A DNA stretch of 64,000 nucleotides from Lentzea albida. GTDB taxonomy: Bacteria; Actinomycetota; Actinomycetes; Mycobacteriales; Pseudonocardiaceae. Under the pieces are notes generated by a model. The model worked only from the letters and a program-made list of their open reading frames with translations. It did not search any database and had not been told where the DNA came from. The translations under genes were made by a program, and so were the position numbers. This document shows positions 39,255 to 47,450 of the stretch, one piece after another. Every line of letters begins with the position of its first letter. Position 1 is the first letter of the stretch. The DNA is taken from positions 124,001 to 188,000 of the forward strand of contig NZ_FOFV01000006.1 of the NCBI RefSeq assembly GCF_900111005.1, given 5' to 3'.

Positions 39255-39450
39255 TGCTCCTCGCGGTCAGATGTGACACGCGAGGACGACACGCCGATGT
39301 GGCTCGGCGGGCCGCGGTACCACCCCGCTTGCTCACCTCGGGGGTGAGCCTCTCGTTCTTCGGCTGTGACGGGCCGGTCCCGTCCGGTTCTACTGAGGCG
39401 CTCGCGCCCGTTCTTCCGGAGGCTCCCCGGTGATGGCCGGATCGGTGCCT
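39255..39450 (-). promoter_or_regulatory. T-box leader of ileS (translational, very short Stem I)
   Basis: The coding strand carries the T-box sequence GGTGGTACCGCGGC (39311-39324), an upstream Stem I hairpin in CCGGCCATCACCGGGGAGCC with a plausible ATC (Ile) specifier at 39432-39434, and intervening stems. Downstream, TCCTCGCG can pair with CGCGAGGA (arms at 39258-39265 and 39279-39286), which covers the AGGAG ribosome site of ileS. This is the known actinobacterial design: uncharged tRNA-Ile binding frees the ribosome site. Ends are approximate. Confidence 0.9.
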
Positions 39451-39493
39451 GTGGTTACAGGGTACGGGGGCGCGCAAACCGTATGCTCGCCGG

Positions 39494-39838
39494 ATGACGT
39501 TGACCATCGCGTTGTCGATCGTGCTGGCCCTGCTCTTCGTCGCGACGGGCGCGGGCAAGCTGTTCGGGGCGAAGGCGTCACTGGAGGCCCGCGACCACTT
39601 CCGGATGAACCCGGCGCTGTGGCGCACCATCGGCGCGCTGGAGTGGGCGGGCGCGGCGGGCCTGGTGGTCGGTCTGGTCACGTGGGAGTGGGTGGCGCAC
39701 GCCGCCACGGTCGGGCTCGGGCTGCTGATGGTCGGCGCCACGGTCACGCGGTTGCGCTACGACTCGAAGCCGACCGGCGTGGTCCTCGACCTCGTGCTGC
39801 TGGCGTTGCTGAGCACGCTGCTGTTCCTGGACCGCTGA
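39494..39838 (+). CDS. DoxX family membrane protein
   Basis: The protein has 114 residues. Four hydrophobic spans (about 3-22, 50-66, 70-88, 95-112) match the DoxX/DoxD small membrane family; the motif LFVATGAGKLFGAK in span 1-loop is typical. DoxX-like proteins form membrane oxidoreductase or stress complexes in mycobacteria, but no partner gene is adjacent. It is divergent from ileS and its T-box leader, with its promoter in the shared gap. Confidence 0.85.
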   Translation: MTLTIALSIVLALLFVATGAGKLFGAKASLEARDHFRMNPALWRTIGALEWAGAAGLVVGLVTWEWVAHAATVGLGLLMVGATVTRLRYDSKPTGVVLDLVLLALLSTLLFLDR

Positions 39839-39934
39839 GGCCCTGCGTAGATCTACTCATGGCGCGTGCGGCGTCACCTTCGCCAGACTCCTCGGCAGGG
39901 TGATCGGGGGATCACCCACTTCCTTGGGGGAAAG

Positions 39935-40396
39935 ATGATCCGAGCTGTGCTGACCGCGTCCGCCTTGCTGCTCGCCACCGCCACACCGGCCTCGGCCGCC
40001 ACCGGCTACCTCGTCTGGGACTCGGACCCGCAGGCGCATCCCACCCAGGGCCGCTCCGGCAACTGGACCCCACCGGAGCTGTTCTCCGTCCGCGAGGACC
40101 CGGAGGAGGGCAACCTGATCCGGATCAAGGGCGAGTCCGCCGACGGGTGGGAGTACCTCATGATCGAGCTCTCCCGTCACGACGGTCAGCGCATCACCGA
40201 GGGCGACTTCACCGACCAGCGGGTCCTGGTCGTCAACCACGGCCTGGGTTGGTACGACGACGGCGCCGAGTTCGCCGTCGAGCACATCGCCTACGACGAC
40301 GAGGGCGTGATCTCGGAGTTCGACGGTTCCGTCGAGCACCACTACCGGGACGAACCCGACAGCACGTTCCGCGCGAAGATCAGTTACCGGCGCTGA
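39935..40396 (+). CDS. Small secreted protein of unknown function
   Basis: The protein has 153 residues from ATG 39935. A Sec signal peptide ends about residue 21 (ASA). The mature part of about 130 residues is acidic with a few aromatic strands (YLVWDSDPQAHP, WEYLMIELSRHDGQ, HGLGWYDDGAEFAVEHIAYDDEG). I recognise no family, no cysteines for disulfides and no enzymatic motif. The preceding 96 bases should hold the promoter. The last 17 bases overlap the 3' end of the convergent hydrolase-fold gene. Confidence 0.7.
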   Translation: MIRAVLTASALLLATATPASAATGYLVWDSDPQAHPTQGRSGNWTPPELFSVREDPEEGNLIRIKGESADGWEYLMIELSRHDGQRITEGDFTDQRVLVVNHGLGWYDDGAEFAVEHIAYDDEGVISEFDGSVEHHYRDEPDSTFRAKISYRR

Positions 40397-41264
40397 CCCC
40401 GGGAGGGGTCGTCGTGGTCCGCCTGCGGACCACGACCACGCCGGCCACCACCAGCACGAGCAGCACGACGCCGGTGATCGGCGCCTTCCAGCGCTCGACG
40501 AACGTCGGCGGGGGCGCGACCTCGCGGACGAAGGCCCGCACCTCGTCCCTCATGGCCGGGTCCTCGATCAGCTCGGTTCCCGCGGCCTCGCCCGGCACGA
40601 TCCGCAGCCGGGCGTCCTGAACAGCACCGGCCACCTGACGTGCATCATCGGCCATCAGCGTTCTGCCCTCGCCGAACTCCTGGATGTCGATTACGTCGTC
40701 CTGTGCGGCAGCGACGAACGACGGTACGCGGGCGGCCCTGAGGCCCGCCGCCGCGTCGAGTTCGGTGCCGATGATCGCGCCCGCGTACGGGGAGAGCAGG
40801 ACCACGCCCTTCAGACCCGCGATCTTCTCCGCCGTCGCCGCGACCGCGGTGGCGGAGGAACCGGCACCGCCGGCCACCACCGAGGTGACGCCGAGACGGC
40901 CGAGTTCGAGGGAAGCGGCTCTCAGGTCCAGGTCGTACCGGTACGTGCCGGTCGGGATCGGGCCGGAGCGCGACTGGTAGAGCAGCACCCGGTAGCCGTC
41001 GTCCACGAGCTCCCACGCCAGCGGGAACCACGCGCAGACGGACTCGACCGCGCCGGGGGCGAGCAGCACACCCCTCGTCCCGCTGCCCAGGACCAGACCG
41101 TGCAGCACGACGTGGTCCTCGGTCCGGAAGCTGATCGCGCCGTTGCGCATGTCAGCGGGAACACAGCTGTCGAGTCCTCTGTCCGGCTGGGCGGTCGCCG
41201 GGGCGGCGCCTGCCAGGACGAGAGCGGCGACGAGCACCACGCGCAGCAACGACCTCAGTGACAT
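40380..41264 (-). CDS. Secreted, membrane-anchored alpha/beta hydrolase-like protein, nucleophile motif degraded
   Basis: The protein has 294 residues. A signal peptide (1-25), an extracytoplasmic alpha/beta hydrolase-like domain (30-245), and a C-terminal anchor span (about 258-278) followed by RRR make a type I surface protein. The strand-nucleophile elbow region reads VVAGGAGSSATAVAATAE, where the normal GxSxG would be GASxGG; the Ser is replaced by Gly-Ser-Ser, so a canonical nucleophile is not obvious. DDVIDIQEF could be the acid loop. It may be inactive or use Ser at a shifted place. It has no operon partner. Confidence 0.7.
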   Translation of the reverse strand: MSLRSLLRVVLVAALVLAGAAPATAQPDRGLDSCVPADMRNGAISFRTEDHVVLHGLVLGSGTRGVLLAPGAVESVCAWFPLAWELVDDGYRVLLYQSRSGPIPTGTYRYDLDLRAASLELGRLGVTSVVAGGAGSSATAVAATAEKIAGLKGVVLLSPYAGAIIGTELDAAAGLRAARVPSFVAAAQDDVIDIQEFGEGRTLMADDARQVAGAVQDARLRIVPGEAAGTELIEDPAMRDEVRAFVREVAPPPTFVERWKAPITGVVLLVLVVAGVVVVRRRTTTTPPGVSAGN

Positions 41265-41319
41265 GAGTCGTTCTTAGCGCGTGATCGCTCCGCCGGTCCG
41301 CGAAATGCGGTAGTCCACG

Positions 41320-41805
41320 TCACGTGGCGCGACTCCTGCGCACGAGCACCGCATCGGGGGTGCACACAGCGCAGGGCGTGAACTGCAACTGCCGTGCCTC
41401 CTGCACCGGGAGACCCAGCGTGGGCCTCCCGGCGAGCCAGGAACACGAGCTCAGGTGGTAGCGGGGCCGTTCGTCCAGCACCCGCACCTCGTCCACCAGA
41501 TCAGCCACGACGAGCAGGTCCGCCGCGTCGGTGTCCTCTTCCGGTGGTTCCTCGTCAGCGGGCGGCGTGTCGGCTGTCGCCGGCTCGTCCACCCGTTGAT
41601 CATCATCTCGAGCTAGTTGATCTACACTCTGCGCGTCGGCTGCGGGGTCCCCCGGTCGCCTCCGCCACCAGTCCCATGTGAGGACCAGGGCGGCGAGCAC
41701 ACTCGCGCCCACGGACGACCACGCCCAGATCGTGTTGGACGTGGTCAGCGCAGGCACGAGCAGCCCGAGGGCAGCCAGCACCAGAAGTAGAACTACGAAG
41801 AGCAC
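41320..41805 (-). CDS. Membrane protein with C-terminal Ada-like zinc-binding motif
   Basis: The protein has 161 residues. Two hydrophobic spans at the N-terminus (residues 2-20 and 25-45), an acidic Asp/Glu/Pro-rich linker (55-105), then a compact C-terminal domain: RPRYHLSSCSWLAGRPTLGL, VQEARQLQFTPCAVCTPD. The YHxxxC...PCxxC arrangement matches the metal-binding (methyl-acceptor) domain of Ada proteins. It lies 15 bases after wag31 and on the same strand, the end of the division cluster. Function unknown. Confidence 0.75.
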   Translation of the reverse strand: MLFVVLLLVLAALGLLVPALTTSNTIWAWSSVGASVLAALVLTWDWWRRRPGDPAADAQSVDQLARDDDQRVDEPATADTPPADEEPPEEDTDAADLLVVADLVDEVRVLDERPRYHLSSCSWLAGRPTLGLPVQEARQLQFTPCAVCTPDAVLVRRSRAT

Positions 41806-41820
41806 CTAGCGAACAGTAGT

Positions 41821-42636
41821 TCAGCCCGCTTCGGCGCGTGCGCCGAACGAGTAGCCCTGGGAACGGCCCTCGGACGGAGCGGCGGGGCCGCGGTCCTGGA
41901 GGTCGCGCAGGGACGACTCGAGCATGGTCTTCAGTCGCGTGCGGTACTCGCGCTCGAACGTCTGCAGCTTGTCGATCTGCTTCTCGAGCGTGTTCTTCTC
42001 CTGGGTGATGTTGCCCATCACCTCAGCGTGCTTGCGCTGCGCGTCACGGTCCAGCGCGGTGGCCTTCTCACGGGCCTGCCGCTCCAGCGTCTCGGAACGC
42101 GTCCGCGCGTCGTTGAGCATGGTCTCGGCACGCGTGCGCGCCTCGTTGACCATCGTGTCGGCCTTGGCGCGAGCCTCGGACAACAGCTGCTCGGACTTCG
42201 TGCGGGCCTCGGACAGCATGCCGTCCGCCTCGGCCTTGGCCTCGCCGGTCAGCCGGTCCGCCATCTCCTGGGCGAGACCCAGGACCTTCGCGGCCTGCAC
42301 GTGGTGGTCTCCGCCACCACCGGGGGACGTCTGCTCCATCACCGTGGGCGGCGGGACCGGCGCCAGGCGGCGCGGCTCCTCCACCGGCATACGGCTCGTC
42401 ATGGGGCCGGAAGAAGCCTTCGCACGCGCGTCGTCGAGGTCTGCACGCGCGGTCTCGAGCTGCTGGTCGAGCTGCTCGACCTGCTGACGGAGGTCGTTGT
42501 TCTCCTCGATCAAGCGGGCCAGTTCGCCCTCAACCAGGTCGAGGAACGCGTCCACCTCGTCCTCGTTGTAGCCCCGCTTGCCAATCGGCGGCTTGCTGAA
42601 TGCAACATTGTGCACATCAGCGGGGGTCAACGGCAT
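41821..42636 (-). CDS. wag31: Polar growth coiled-coil protein Wag31 (DivIVA)
   Basis: The protein has 271 residues. The N-terminal DivIVA membrane-binding segment [37 protein letters not shown] is clear, followed by coiled coil (about 30-75), a flexible linker with MTSRMP, and a second long coiled coil (110-250) rich in repeated heptads ([17 protein letters not shown]). It marks poles and septa and directs tip growth. Conserved position downstream of yggT-sepF. Probably phosphorylated by Ser/Thr kinases in relatives. Confidence 0.95.
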   Translation of the reverse strand: MPLTPADVHNVAFSKPPIGKRGYNEDEVDAFLDLVEGELARLIEENNDLRQQVEQLDQQLETARADLDDARAKASSGPMTSRMPVEEPRRLAPVPPPTVMEQTSPGGGGDHHVQAAKVLGLAQEMADRLTGEAKAEADGMLSEARTKSEQLLSEARAKADTMVNEARTRAETMLNDARTRSETLERQAREKATALDRDAQRKHAEVMGNITQEKNTLEKQIDKLQTFEREYRTRLKTMLESSLRDLQDRGPAAPSEGRSQGYSFGARAEAG

Positions 42637-42684
42637 CGGATCACCTCTCGCACTCCTGGGCTGCGGTCATCCCACGGTTCCCCG

Positions 42685-42969
42685 TCACCTGGGATCTGCG
42701 AATCGCATCAGAATGATAACGACCAGCCACAGCACAATAATCGATAGGTCCAGCCCGACGCCTCCGATCCGCACGGTCGGGATCACCCGACGCAGTGCAC
42801 GAACCGGTGGGTCGGTGACCGTGTAGACGGTCTCTAGCGTCACGGCTACGCCGCCCGCCGGGCGCCACTCCCTCGCGAACGTCCGCACCATCTCGACCAC
42901 GACACGCGCGGTCAGGAACAGGGAGAACGCGAACAGGACGTAGAAGATGACGAGGAGGATGGGGTCCAC
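42685..42969 (-). CDS. YggT family membrane protein
   Basis: The protein has 94 residues from a GTG start. Two hydrophobic spans (3-24 and 72-90) flank a conserved polar centre with TDPPVRALRRVIPTVRIGGVGLDLSI, the YggT signature. The gene lies nine bases after sepF and before wag31, its usual place in actinobacteria. Role in division or osmotic stress is assumed but not settled. No start site other than GTG is supported. Confidence 0.92.
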   Translation of the reverse strand: MDPILLVIFYVLFAFSLFLTARVVVEMVRTFAREWRPAGGVAVTLETVYTVTDPPVRALRRVIPTVRIGGVGLDLSIIVLWLVVIILMRFADPR

Positions 42970-42978
42970 GGGTCAACT

Positions 42979-43635
42979 CTAACCGTGGTTGGAGAACCCA
43001 CCCTCCGCCAGCTTCCGCCGGTCCTCCGCCGTGACGTCAACGTTCGGCGGTGAGAGAAGGAACACCCTGCTGGTGATCTTGTCCATGGACCCGCGCAGAG
43101 CGAACGCGAGGCCGGCCGAGAAGTCGACGAGACGCTTCGCGTCCGCGTCGTCCATGTCGGTCAGGTTCAAGATCACCGGCGTGCCGTCCCGGTAGTGCTC
43201 CCCGATCGTGCGCGCCTCGCTGTAGTTACGGGGGTGAAGCGTGGTGATGCGCGCCAACGGGTTGCCTGCCGGCTCGGCGGCGACCGGACGCAGCCTGCTC
43301 ACGGGCTCGCGCTGCGGCTCGACCGCGAGTGCGCCGTGCACGGGTGCATCGGCACTCCAGCGCCGCGTGCTCGAGGGGCTGCCCCCGCGCCGCGACTCCG
43401 GCTCGTAGTCGTCCGACTCGTCGATGTCGGGCCGGTACCCGGAGCCCTGGAGCTCCGACCGGCCCGGTGTGAACACGCGGCTGCGCCGCGGATACGGGTC
43501 GTAGTCGTCGGCCTCGGCCGCGTACTCGGACCGGTAGTCGCCGTAGCGACCTCGGTCGTCGTCGTAGCCGGGGTCGTCTGCGTACTCGGCGGGGACCATC
43601 CCGAAGTAGGCCTTCAGCTTGTGCAAAGCGCTCAT
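42979..43635 (-). CDS. sepF: Cell division protein SepF
   Basis: The protein has 218 residues from ATG 43635, which has a strong GAGGAGGGG site; a longer frame is non-coding. N-terminal membrane-binding helix SALHKLKAYFGM, an acidic Asp/Tyr/Arg-rich disordered linker (20-130), and the C-terminal SepF domain with PRNYSEARTIGEHYRDGTPVILNLTDMDDADAKRLVDF. SepF anchors FtsZ to the membrane in actinobacteria, which lack FtsA. It precedes yggT and wag31. Confidence 0.95.
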   Translation of the reverse strand: MSALHKLKAYFGMVPAEYADDPGYDDDRGRYGDYRSEYAAEADDYDPYPRRSRVFTPGRSELQGSGYRPDIDESDDYEPESRRGGSPSSTRRWSADAPVHGALAVEPQREPVSRLRPVAAEPAGNPLARITTLHPRNYSEARTIGEHYRDGTPVILNLTDMDDADAKRLVDFSAGLAFALRGSMDKITSRVFLLSPPNVDVTAEDRRKLAEGGFSNHG

Positions 43636-43702
43636 TCCAGCCCCTCCTCGGCGGTTCCCCACTCTTAGGGACGGTGCGGACGGTCCCGAGGTTCCCGACA
43701 AC

Positions 43703-44401
43703 CTATGGCGAGGTTAGTCGCCGGTTGCCGAGCAACGCCGTTCCGACACGCACACAGGTCGATCCGTGCGAGATGGCATCTTCCAGGTCACCACTCATTC
43801 CCGCTGACACTCCGATGGCAGTGGGATGATCATCACGTAGGCGAGATACCACCGAAACCAACGCCTGAAACGCCTGCGATGGCTTCATCGTCCGGGGCGC
43901 GACAGTCATCGCACCTCGCAGAATAAGATCACCCGAACGAGTGATCACGCCAGCCAGTTCCCCGACGTCCGGAATCGCGACCCCACCCCGCGACGTGTCC
44001 CCGTCGATGCTGACCTGCAGCAACACGTCGAGCTTCTTGCCCTGGGCGTGCGCCGCCTTCGCCAGCGCCTCGGCCAGCCGGACGCTGTCCACGGAGTCGA
44101 CCTGATCGGCCCACCCGACGACGGATTTCGCTTTGTTGCGCTGCAACCGCCCGACCATGTGCCACCTCGCGTCCGCGAGATGTCTCAATTGGCCGACCTT
44201 CTCACTCGCCTCCTGATCGCGGTTCTCCGCGAAGTGGCGGAGACCGAGCTCATAAAGGATCTCCACATCGCTCGCGGGCCAGGTTTTCGTCACCGCGAGC
44301 AACATCACTTCATCCCGCGACCGCCCCGCCACCTCACACGCTTTGGCGATGCGCTCCTCGACCTCCGCGAGGTTCTCCCGCAACTCCTGCGCGCGGTTCA
44401 C
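43703..44401 (-). CDS. Pyridoxal phosphate homeostasis protein YggS/PLPBP
   Basis: The protein has 232 residues, alanine racemase N-terminal-like fold. The PLP lysine is in LLAVTKTWPASD, followed by LRHFAENRDQE, WHMVGRLQRNKAK, VLLQVSIDGD and the C-terminal phosphate-binding SAGMSGDLEDAISHGSTCVRVGTALLG. It buffers PLP and has no racemase activity in studied members. The four-base overlap with pgeF and nearness to sepF form the conserved pgeF-yggS-sepF string. Confidence 0.93.
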   Translation of the reverse strand: MNRAQELRENLAEVEERIAKACEVAGRSRDEVMLLAVTKTWPASDVEILYELGLRHFAENRDQEASEKVGQLRHLADARWHMVGRLQRNKAKSVVGWADQVDSVDSVRLAEALAKAAHAQGKKLDVLLQVSIDGDTSRGGVAIPDVGELAGVITRSGDLILRGAMTVAPRTMKPSQAFQALVSVVSRLRDDHPTAIGVSAGMSGDLEDAISHGSTCVRVGTALLGNRRLTSP

Positions 44402-45102
44402 GGCTCAATCCAGACAACGGACGCAAGCCGCCCGGTAGGAGCCTGCCGCCGATGGCTGAACAGGTCCTTCTCCTCGAACGTGCACCGCGGGTCGACCCCG
44501 ATCTTCCCGACCCCGGCACTGGCCAACTGGTTCCACAACCCGGCCCGAAGGTCCAGCGCAGGCGTCCCCTTCCGCGACTTGGACGCACTGCCAGGCAGGT
44601 GCTTCTCCACGTCTTTCTGCATGTCAGCGGGCACCTCGTAGCACTCACCACACACAGCGGGCCCCAACAGCACCTCGATGCGCTCGAGCTCGGCCCCCAA
44701 CGCCATCATCGCCTTGAGCGCCTCGACCACCACTCCGACCCGAGCCCCGACACGCCCGGCGTGCACAGCCCCGACAACGCCAGCCTCTTCGTCACCGAGC
44801 AACACGGGCACGCAGTCGGCCGTCAACACGACAAGCCCGAGATTCTGCTGTTTCGTCACAACGGCATCAGTGGCCTCAAGCGCCTCGGCAACCGGCCCGT
44901 CCACCGTGGCGACGGTCCGCCCGTGCACCTGCTCCATCCAGACCAACCGGTCGGGCGCAAGCCCGATCCCCCGAGCGAGCCGAGCCCGGTTGGCCTCGAC
45001 CGCCTCGAGGTCGTCCCCGACGTGGTCGCCGAGGTTGAACGACTCGTAGGGACCCTTGGACACGCCACCGGCGCGGGTGCTGACAACACGACGAATGCGC
45101 AC
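44398..45102 (-). CDS. pgeF: Peptidoglycan editing factor PgeF (laccase-domain, YlmD/YfiH type)
   Basis: The protein has 234 residues. Family motifs: STRAGGVSKGPYESFNLGDHVGD at the start, WMEQVHGRTV, LTADCVPVLL with the zinc Cys, GAVHAGRVGARVGVV with the zinc His, CGECYEV and a C-terminal DLFSHRR. Members hydrolyse mis-made muropeptides (UDP-MurNAc-L-Ser) or deaminate adenosine. The start is GTG. It comes after ftsZ in the division cluster but is separated by 693 non-coding bases including a long palindrome and the ftsZ terminator. Confidence 0.93.
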   Translation of the reverse strand: MRIRRVVSTRAGGVSKGPYESFNLGDHVGDDLEAVEANRARLARGIGLAPDRLVWMEQVHGRTVATVDGPVAEALEATDAVVTKQQNLGLVVLTADCVPVLLGDEEAGVVGAVHAGRVGARVGVVVEALKAMMALGAELERIEVLLGPAVCGECYEVPADMQKDVEKHLPGSASKSRKGTPALDLRAGLWNQLASAGVGKIGVDPRCTFEEKDLFSHRRQAPTGRLASVVWIEP

Positions 45103-45432
45103 GGCTACACCCTAGTTCGCACGCCTCCACGCGCCGCGCGCCCACCGGCGGGGCAGGAGGCAGGCGGGTCGAGGGGTGCGAGGGCCACGGCGGGCAAGTC
45201 GAGGGTGCGAGGCCGAAAGCGGGCGAGCCGCCGGGTGCGAGGCCGAAGACCGACGGCAAGGGCTGAGGGGGTGCGAGGGCCGAGGCAGGCGGGGTCGTCA
45301 GGGGTGAGGTCCAGGCCGGAGACGGGCTGGGGGTGCGACGCCAAAGGCGAGCCGCATGACCGGGTGCGAAGCCGCAGGCGAGACGTGCGATCGGTGCGAC
45401 GCCGAAGGCGAGCCGTCCTGAGCAAAGAGGTA

Positions 45433-45580
45433 CCGGCGGTGGGGTCCCATCACGAGTCGCGCCACAGCACTTGCTGCACCTGAGGGGTGGGGTCAAGTCG
45501 ACACGCTTTTCGTCGACTTGACCCCACCCCTCAGGTGTGGCCCGCTCTTGGTGCGACTTGGGATGGGACCCCACCGCCAC
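45433..45580. repeat. Long intergenic palindrome with 26-base perfect inner arms (148 bases)
   Basis: Inner arms 45477-45502 and 45512-45537 are perfectly complementary over 26 bases, closing on a 9-base loop ACGCTTTTC. Outer arms 45435-45451 and 45562-45578 (GGCGGTGGGGTCCCATC) are perfect over 17 bases about the same centre. Between them the arms match imperfectly. In RNA this would be an exceptionally stable hairpin. It differs in core and loop from the two palindromes at 25718 and 53989. Confidence 0.9.
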
Positions 45581-45756
45581 CGCAACTCACAACTCAACCG
45601 GCAGCCGCTCTGAGCAACAGGCGTGCCATCAGCCTGCTCCCAGCGCTGGCCCCCATCTCAGATTGCCGGGGTCTGGGGCAGAGCCCCAGGGGAAGCACGC
45701 AACAGCAACAGGCCGCACGCAACCCCAACCACCGAACAAATCAGGCACACAGAAAA

Positions 45757-45785
45757 GACCCCCTGAGCCAGCAGCCCAGGGGGTC
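45757..45785 (-). terminator. Intrinsic terminator of ftsZ
   Basis: On the minus strand GACCCCCTG and CAGGGGGTC (nine-base perfect arms around an 11-base loop) are followed directly by TTTTCT. It lies ten bases after the ftsZ stop codon. This is a textbook Rho-independent terminator, rare in such GC-rich DNA, and should separate ftsZ from pgeF transcription. Confidence 0.9.
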
Positions 45786-45795
45786 CCTCAAAAGC

Positions 45796-47124
45796 TCACC
45801 GCCGCATGAACGGCGGAACATCCACCTCATCGTCAGGATCGTCCGTGACCGGCACAGGCCGGGAAGGCAAAGACCCGTTGGGCGACGACAACGACCGAGG
45901 TACAGAGGGCACGTACCCGTTCCCCTGAACCGGCGAAGGCTGAGGCGGCACGCTGGTAGGCGGCTGCACAGGCGGCGCCTGCCGAACCTCGGGCTGAACA
46001 GGCTGCTGAACCTGCTGAACGGGCTGCACAGGCTGAACCGGCTGCTGGACCGGCGCCTGCTGAACCGGCTGAGCCACCGGAGCATGCGTGGGCGCAGCCG
46101 AAGCTGAAGCGATCGGCCCGCTGGCCGTCCGGGGCGGCGACGACAACGCCGTCGGCTCCAGCTTCTTGTGCGTGGGTCCGCCTCCATCGAATCCGGCCGC
46201 GATCACCGTGACCCTGACCTCGTCACCGAGGGAGTCGTCGATGACCGTACCGAAGATGATGTTGGCGTCCGGGTGCGCCGCTTCCTGGACCAGCGAGGCG
46301 GACTCGTTGATCTCGAAGAGGCCCAGGTCGGAGCCGCCGGCGATCGACAGCAGCACGCCGTGCGCGCCCTCCATCGAGGCCTCGAGCAGGGGCGAGTTGA
46401 TCGCCTTCTGCGCGGCCTGGACCGCTCTTCCCTCGCCTCGGGCCGAGCCGATGCCCATCAACGCGGAGCCCGCGCCGGACATGACCGACTTGACGTCGGC
46501 GAAGTCCAGGTTGATCAGACCGGGGGTCGTGATCAGGTCGGTGATGCCCTGGACACCGGAGAGGAGCACCTCGTCCGCGGACCGGAAGGCGTCCATCAGG
46601 CTCACGCCGATGTCGCCGAGCTGCAGCAGCCGGTCGTTGGGGATGACGATGAGCGTGTCGCACTCGTTGCGCAGGGCCTGGATGCCGTCCTCGGCCTGCT
46701 TGGCGCGGCGCTTGCCCTCGAACGAGAACGGGCGCGTCACCACACCGATGGTCAGTGCGCCGAGCTTGCGGGCGATCGAGGCCACGACCGGCGCGCCGCC
46801 GGTGCCCGTGCCGCCGCCTTCACCGGCGGTCACGAAGACCATGTCGGCCCCCTTGAGGACCTCCTCGATCTCCTCGCGGTGGTCTTCGGCGGCCTTGTGC
46901 CCGACCTCCGGGTTCGCGCCGGCGCCGAGGCCGCGCGTCAGCTCACGGCCGATGTCGAGCTTGACGTCGGCATCCGACATCAGCAAGGCCTGTGCGTCGG
47001 TGTTCACCGCGATGAACTCGACGCCCTTGAGCCCGACCTCGATCATGCGGTTGACGGCGTTGACACCGCCACCACCGATGCCGACGACCTTGATCACCGC
47101 GAGGTAGTTGTGCGGGGGCGTCAT
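45796..47124 (-). CDS. ftsZ: Cell division GTPase FtsZ
   Basis: The protein has 442 residues. The tubulin-type GTPase signatures are intact: [17 protein letters not shown], the [12 protein letters not shown] loop, the [11 protein letters not shown] strand, and [12 protein letters not shown] with the T7 catalytic region. A Pro/Gln/Val-rich disordered linker covers about residues 325-405, and the C-terminal tail DVPPFMRR is the SepF/FtsW-binding peptide. It forms the Z ring. The start may use the GTG or ATG shown; a lengthy 326-base upstream region separates it from the lectin gene. Confidence 0.97.
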   Translation of the reverse strand: MTPPHNYLAVIKVVGIGGGGVNAVNRMIEVGLKGVEFIAVNTDAQALLMSDADVKLDIGRELTRGLGAGANPEVGHKAAEDHREEIEEVLKGADMVFVTAGEGGGTGTGGAPVVASIARKLGALTIGVVTRPFSFEGKRRAKQAEDGIQALRNECDTLIVIPNDRLLQLGDIGVSLMDAFRSADEVLLSGVQGITDLITTPGLINLDFADVKSVMSGAGSALMGIGSARGEGRAVQAAQKAINSPLLEASMEGAHGVLLSIAGGSDLGLFEINESASLVQEAAHPDANIIFGTVIDDSLGDEVRVTVIAAGFDGGGPTHKKLEPTALSSPPRTASGPIASASAAPTHAPVAQPVQQAPVQQPVQPVQPVQQVQQPVQPEVRQAPPVQPPTSVPPQPSPVQGNGYVPSVPRSLSSPNGSLPSRPVPVTDDPDDEVDVPPFMRR

Positions 47125-47450
47125 CGGATCCGCCTTCCTGATCGTGGTCCGTGCTGTGGTGGGTGTGATGCACCCGGATTGAAACTCTCAACCTCTCCTC
47201 GAGGCTCAGAGTTATGTCAACCCCATATGTTCCTGCTGGACGGTAAGCACCGGCGGCACGTCGGTCCAGCAGCCACGCCGTAGGGTCCCAACACTGTGCG
47301 CTACTACTCCCCGGTCGTGCCGTCAAGTAGTTGCGCACGGCCCTGAGGACGACGCACCACAAGCCTAGTCGGACGCCGAATCAGAGATCGTCTCGCCCAT
47401 GCCTTCTTCAGTTGCACACCGTTTCGAGCGACCGGTGGCAAGGTCGGCGG
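47125..47450. other. 326-base gap between the divergent ftsZ and lectin-domain genes
   Basis: No gene is supported here. The part next to ftsZ is less GC-rich (around 47190-47230, ATATG and GAAACTCTCAACC) and should hold the ftsZ promoter. The part next to 47450 should hold the promoter of the secreted lectin gene. I could not fix -10/-35 elements with confidence. Confidence 0.6.

Larger units (their letters stand above)
45103..45795. other. 693-base non-coding gap between ftsZ and pgeF
   Basis: Three parts can be seen. About 45115-45425 consists of degenerate repeats of a unit like GGTGCGAGGCCGAAGGCGAGCCG (period roughly 24-30 bases). A 148-base palindrome follows at 45433-45580. From 45581 to 45795 there is ordinary sequence ending in the ftsZ terminator. 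Open frames here give only Arg/Pro/Ala-rich strings. The pgeF promoter is expected in the part next to 45102, but none stands out. Confidence 0.7.
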
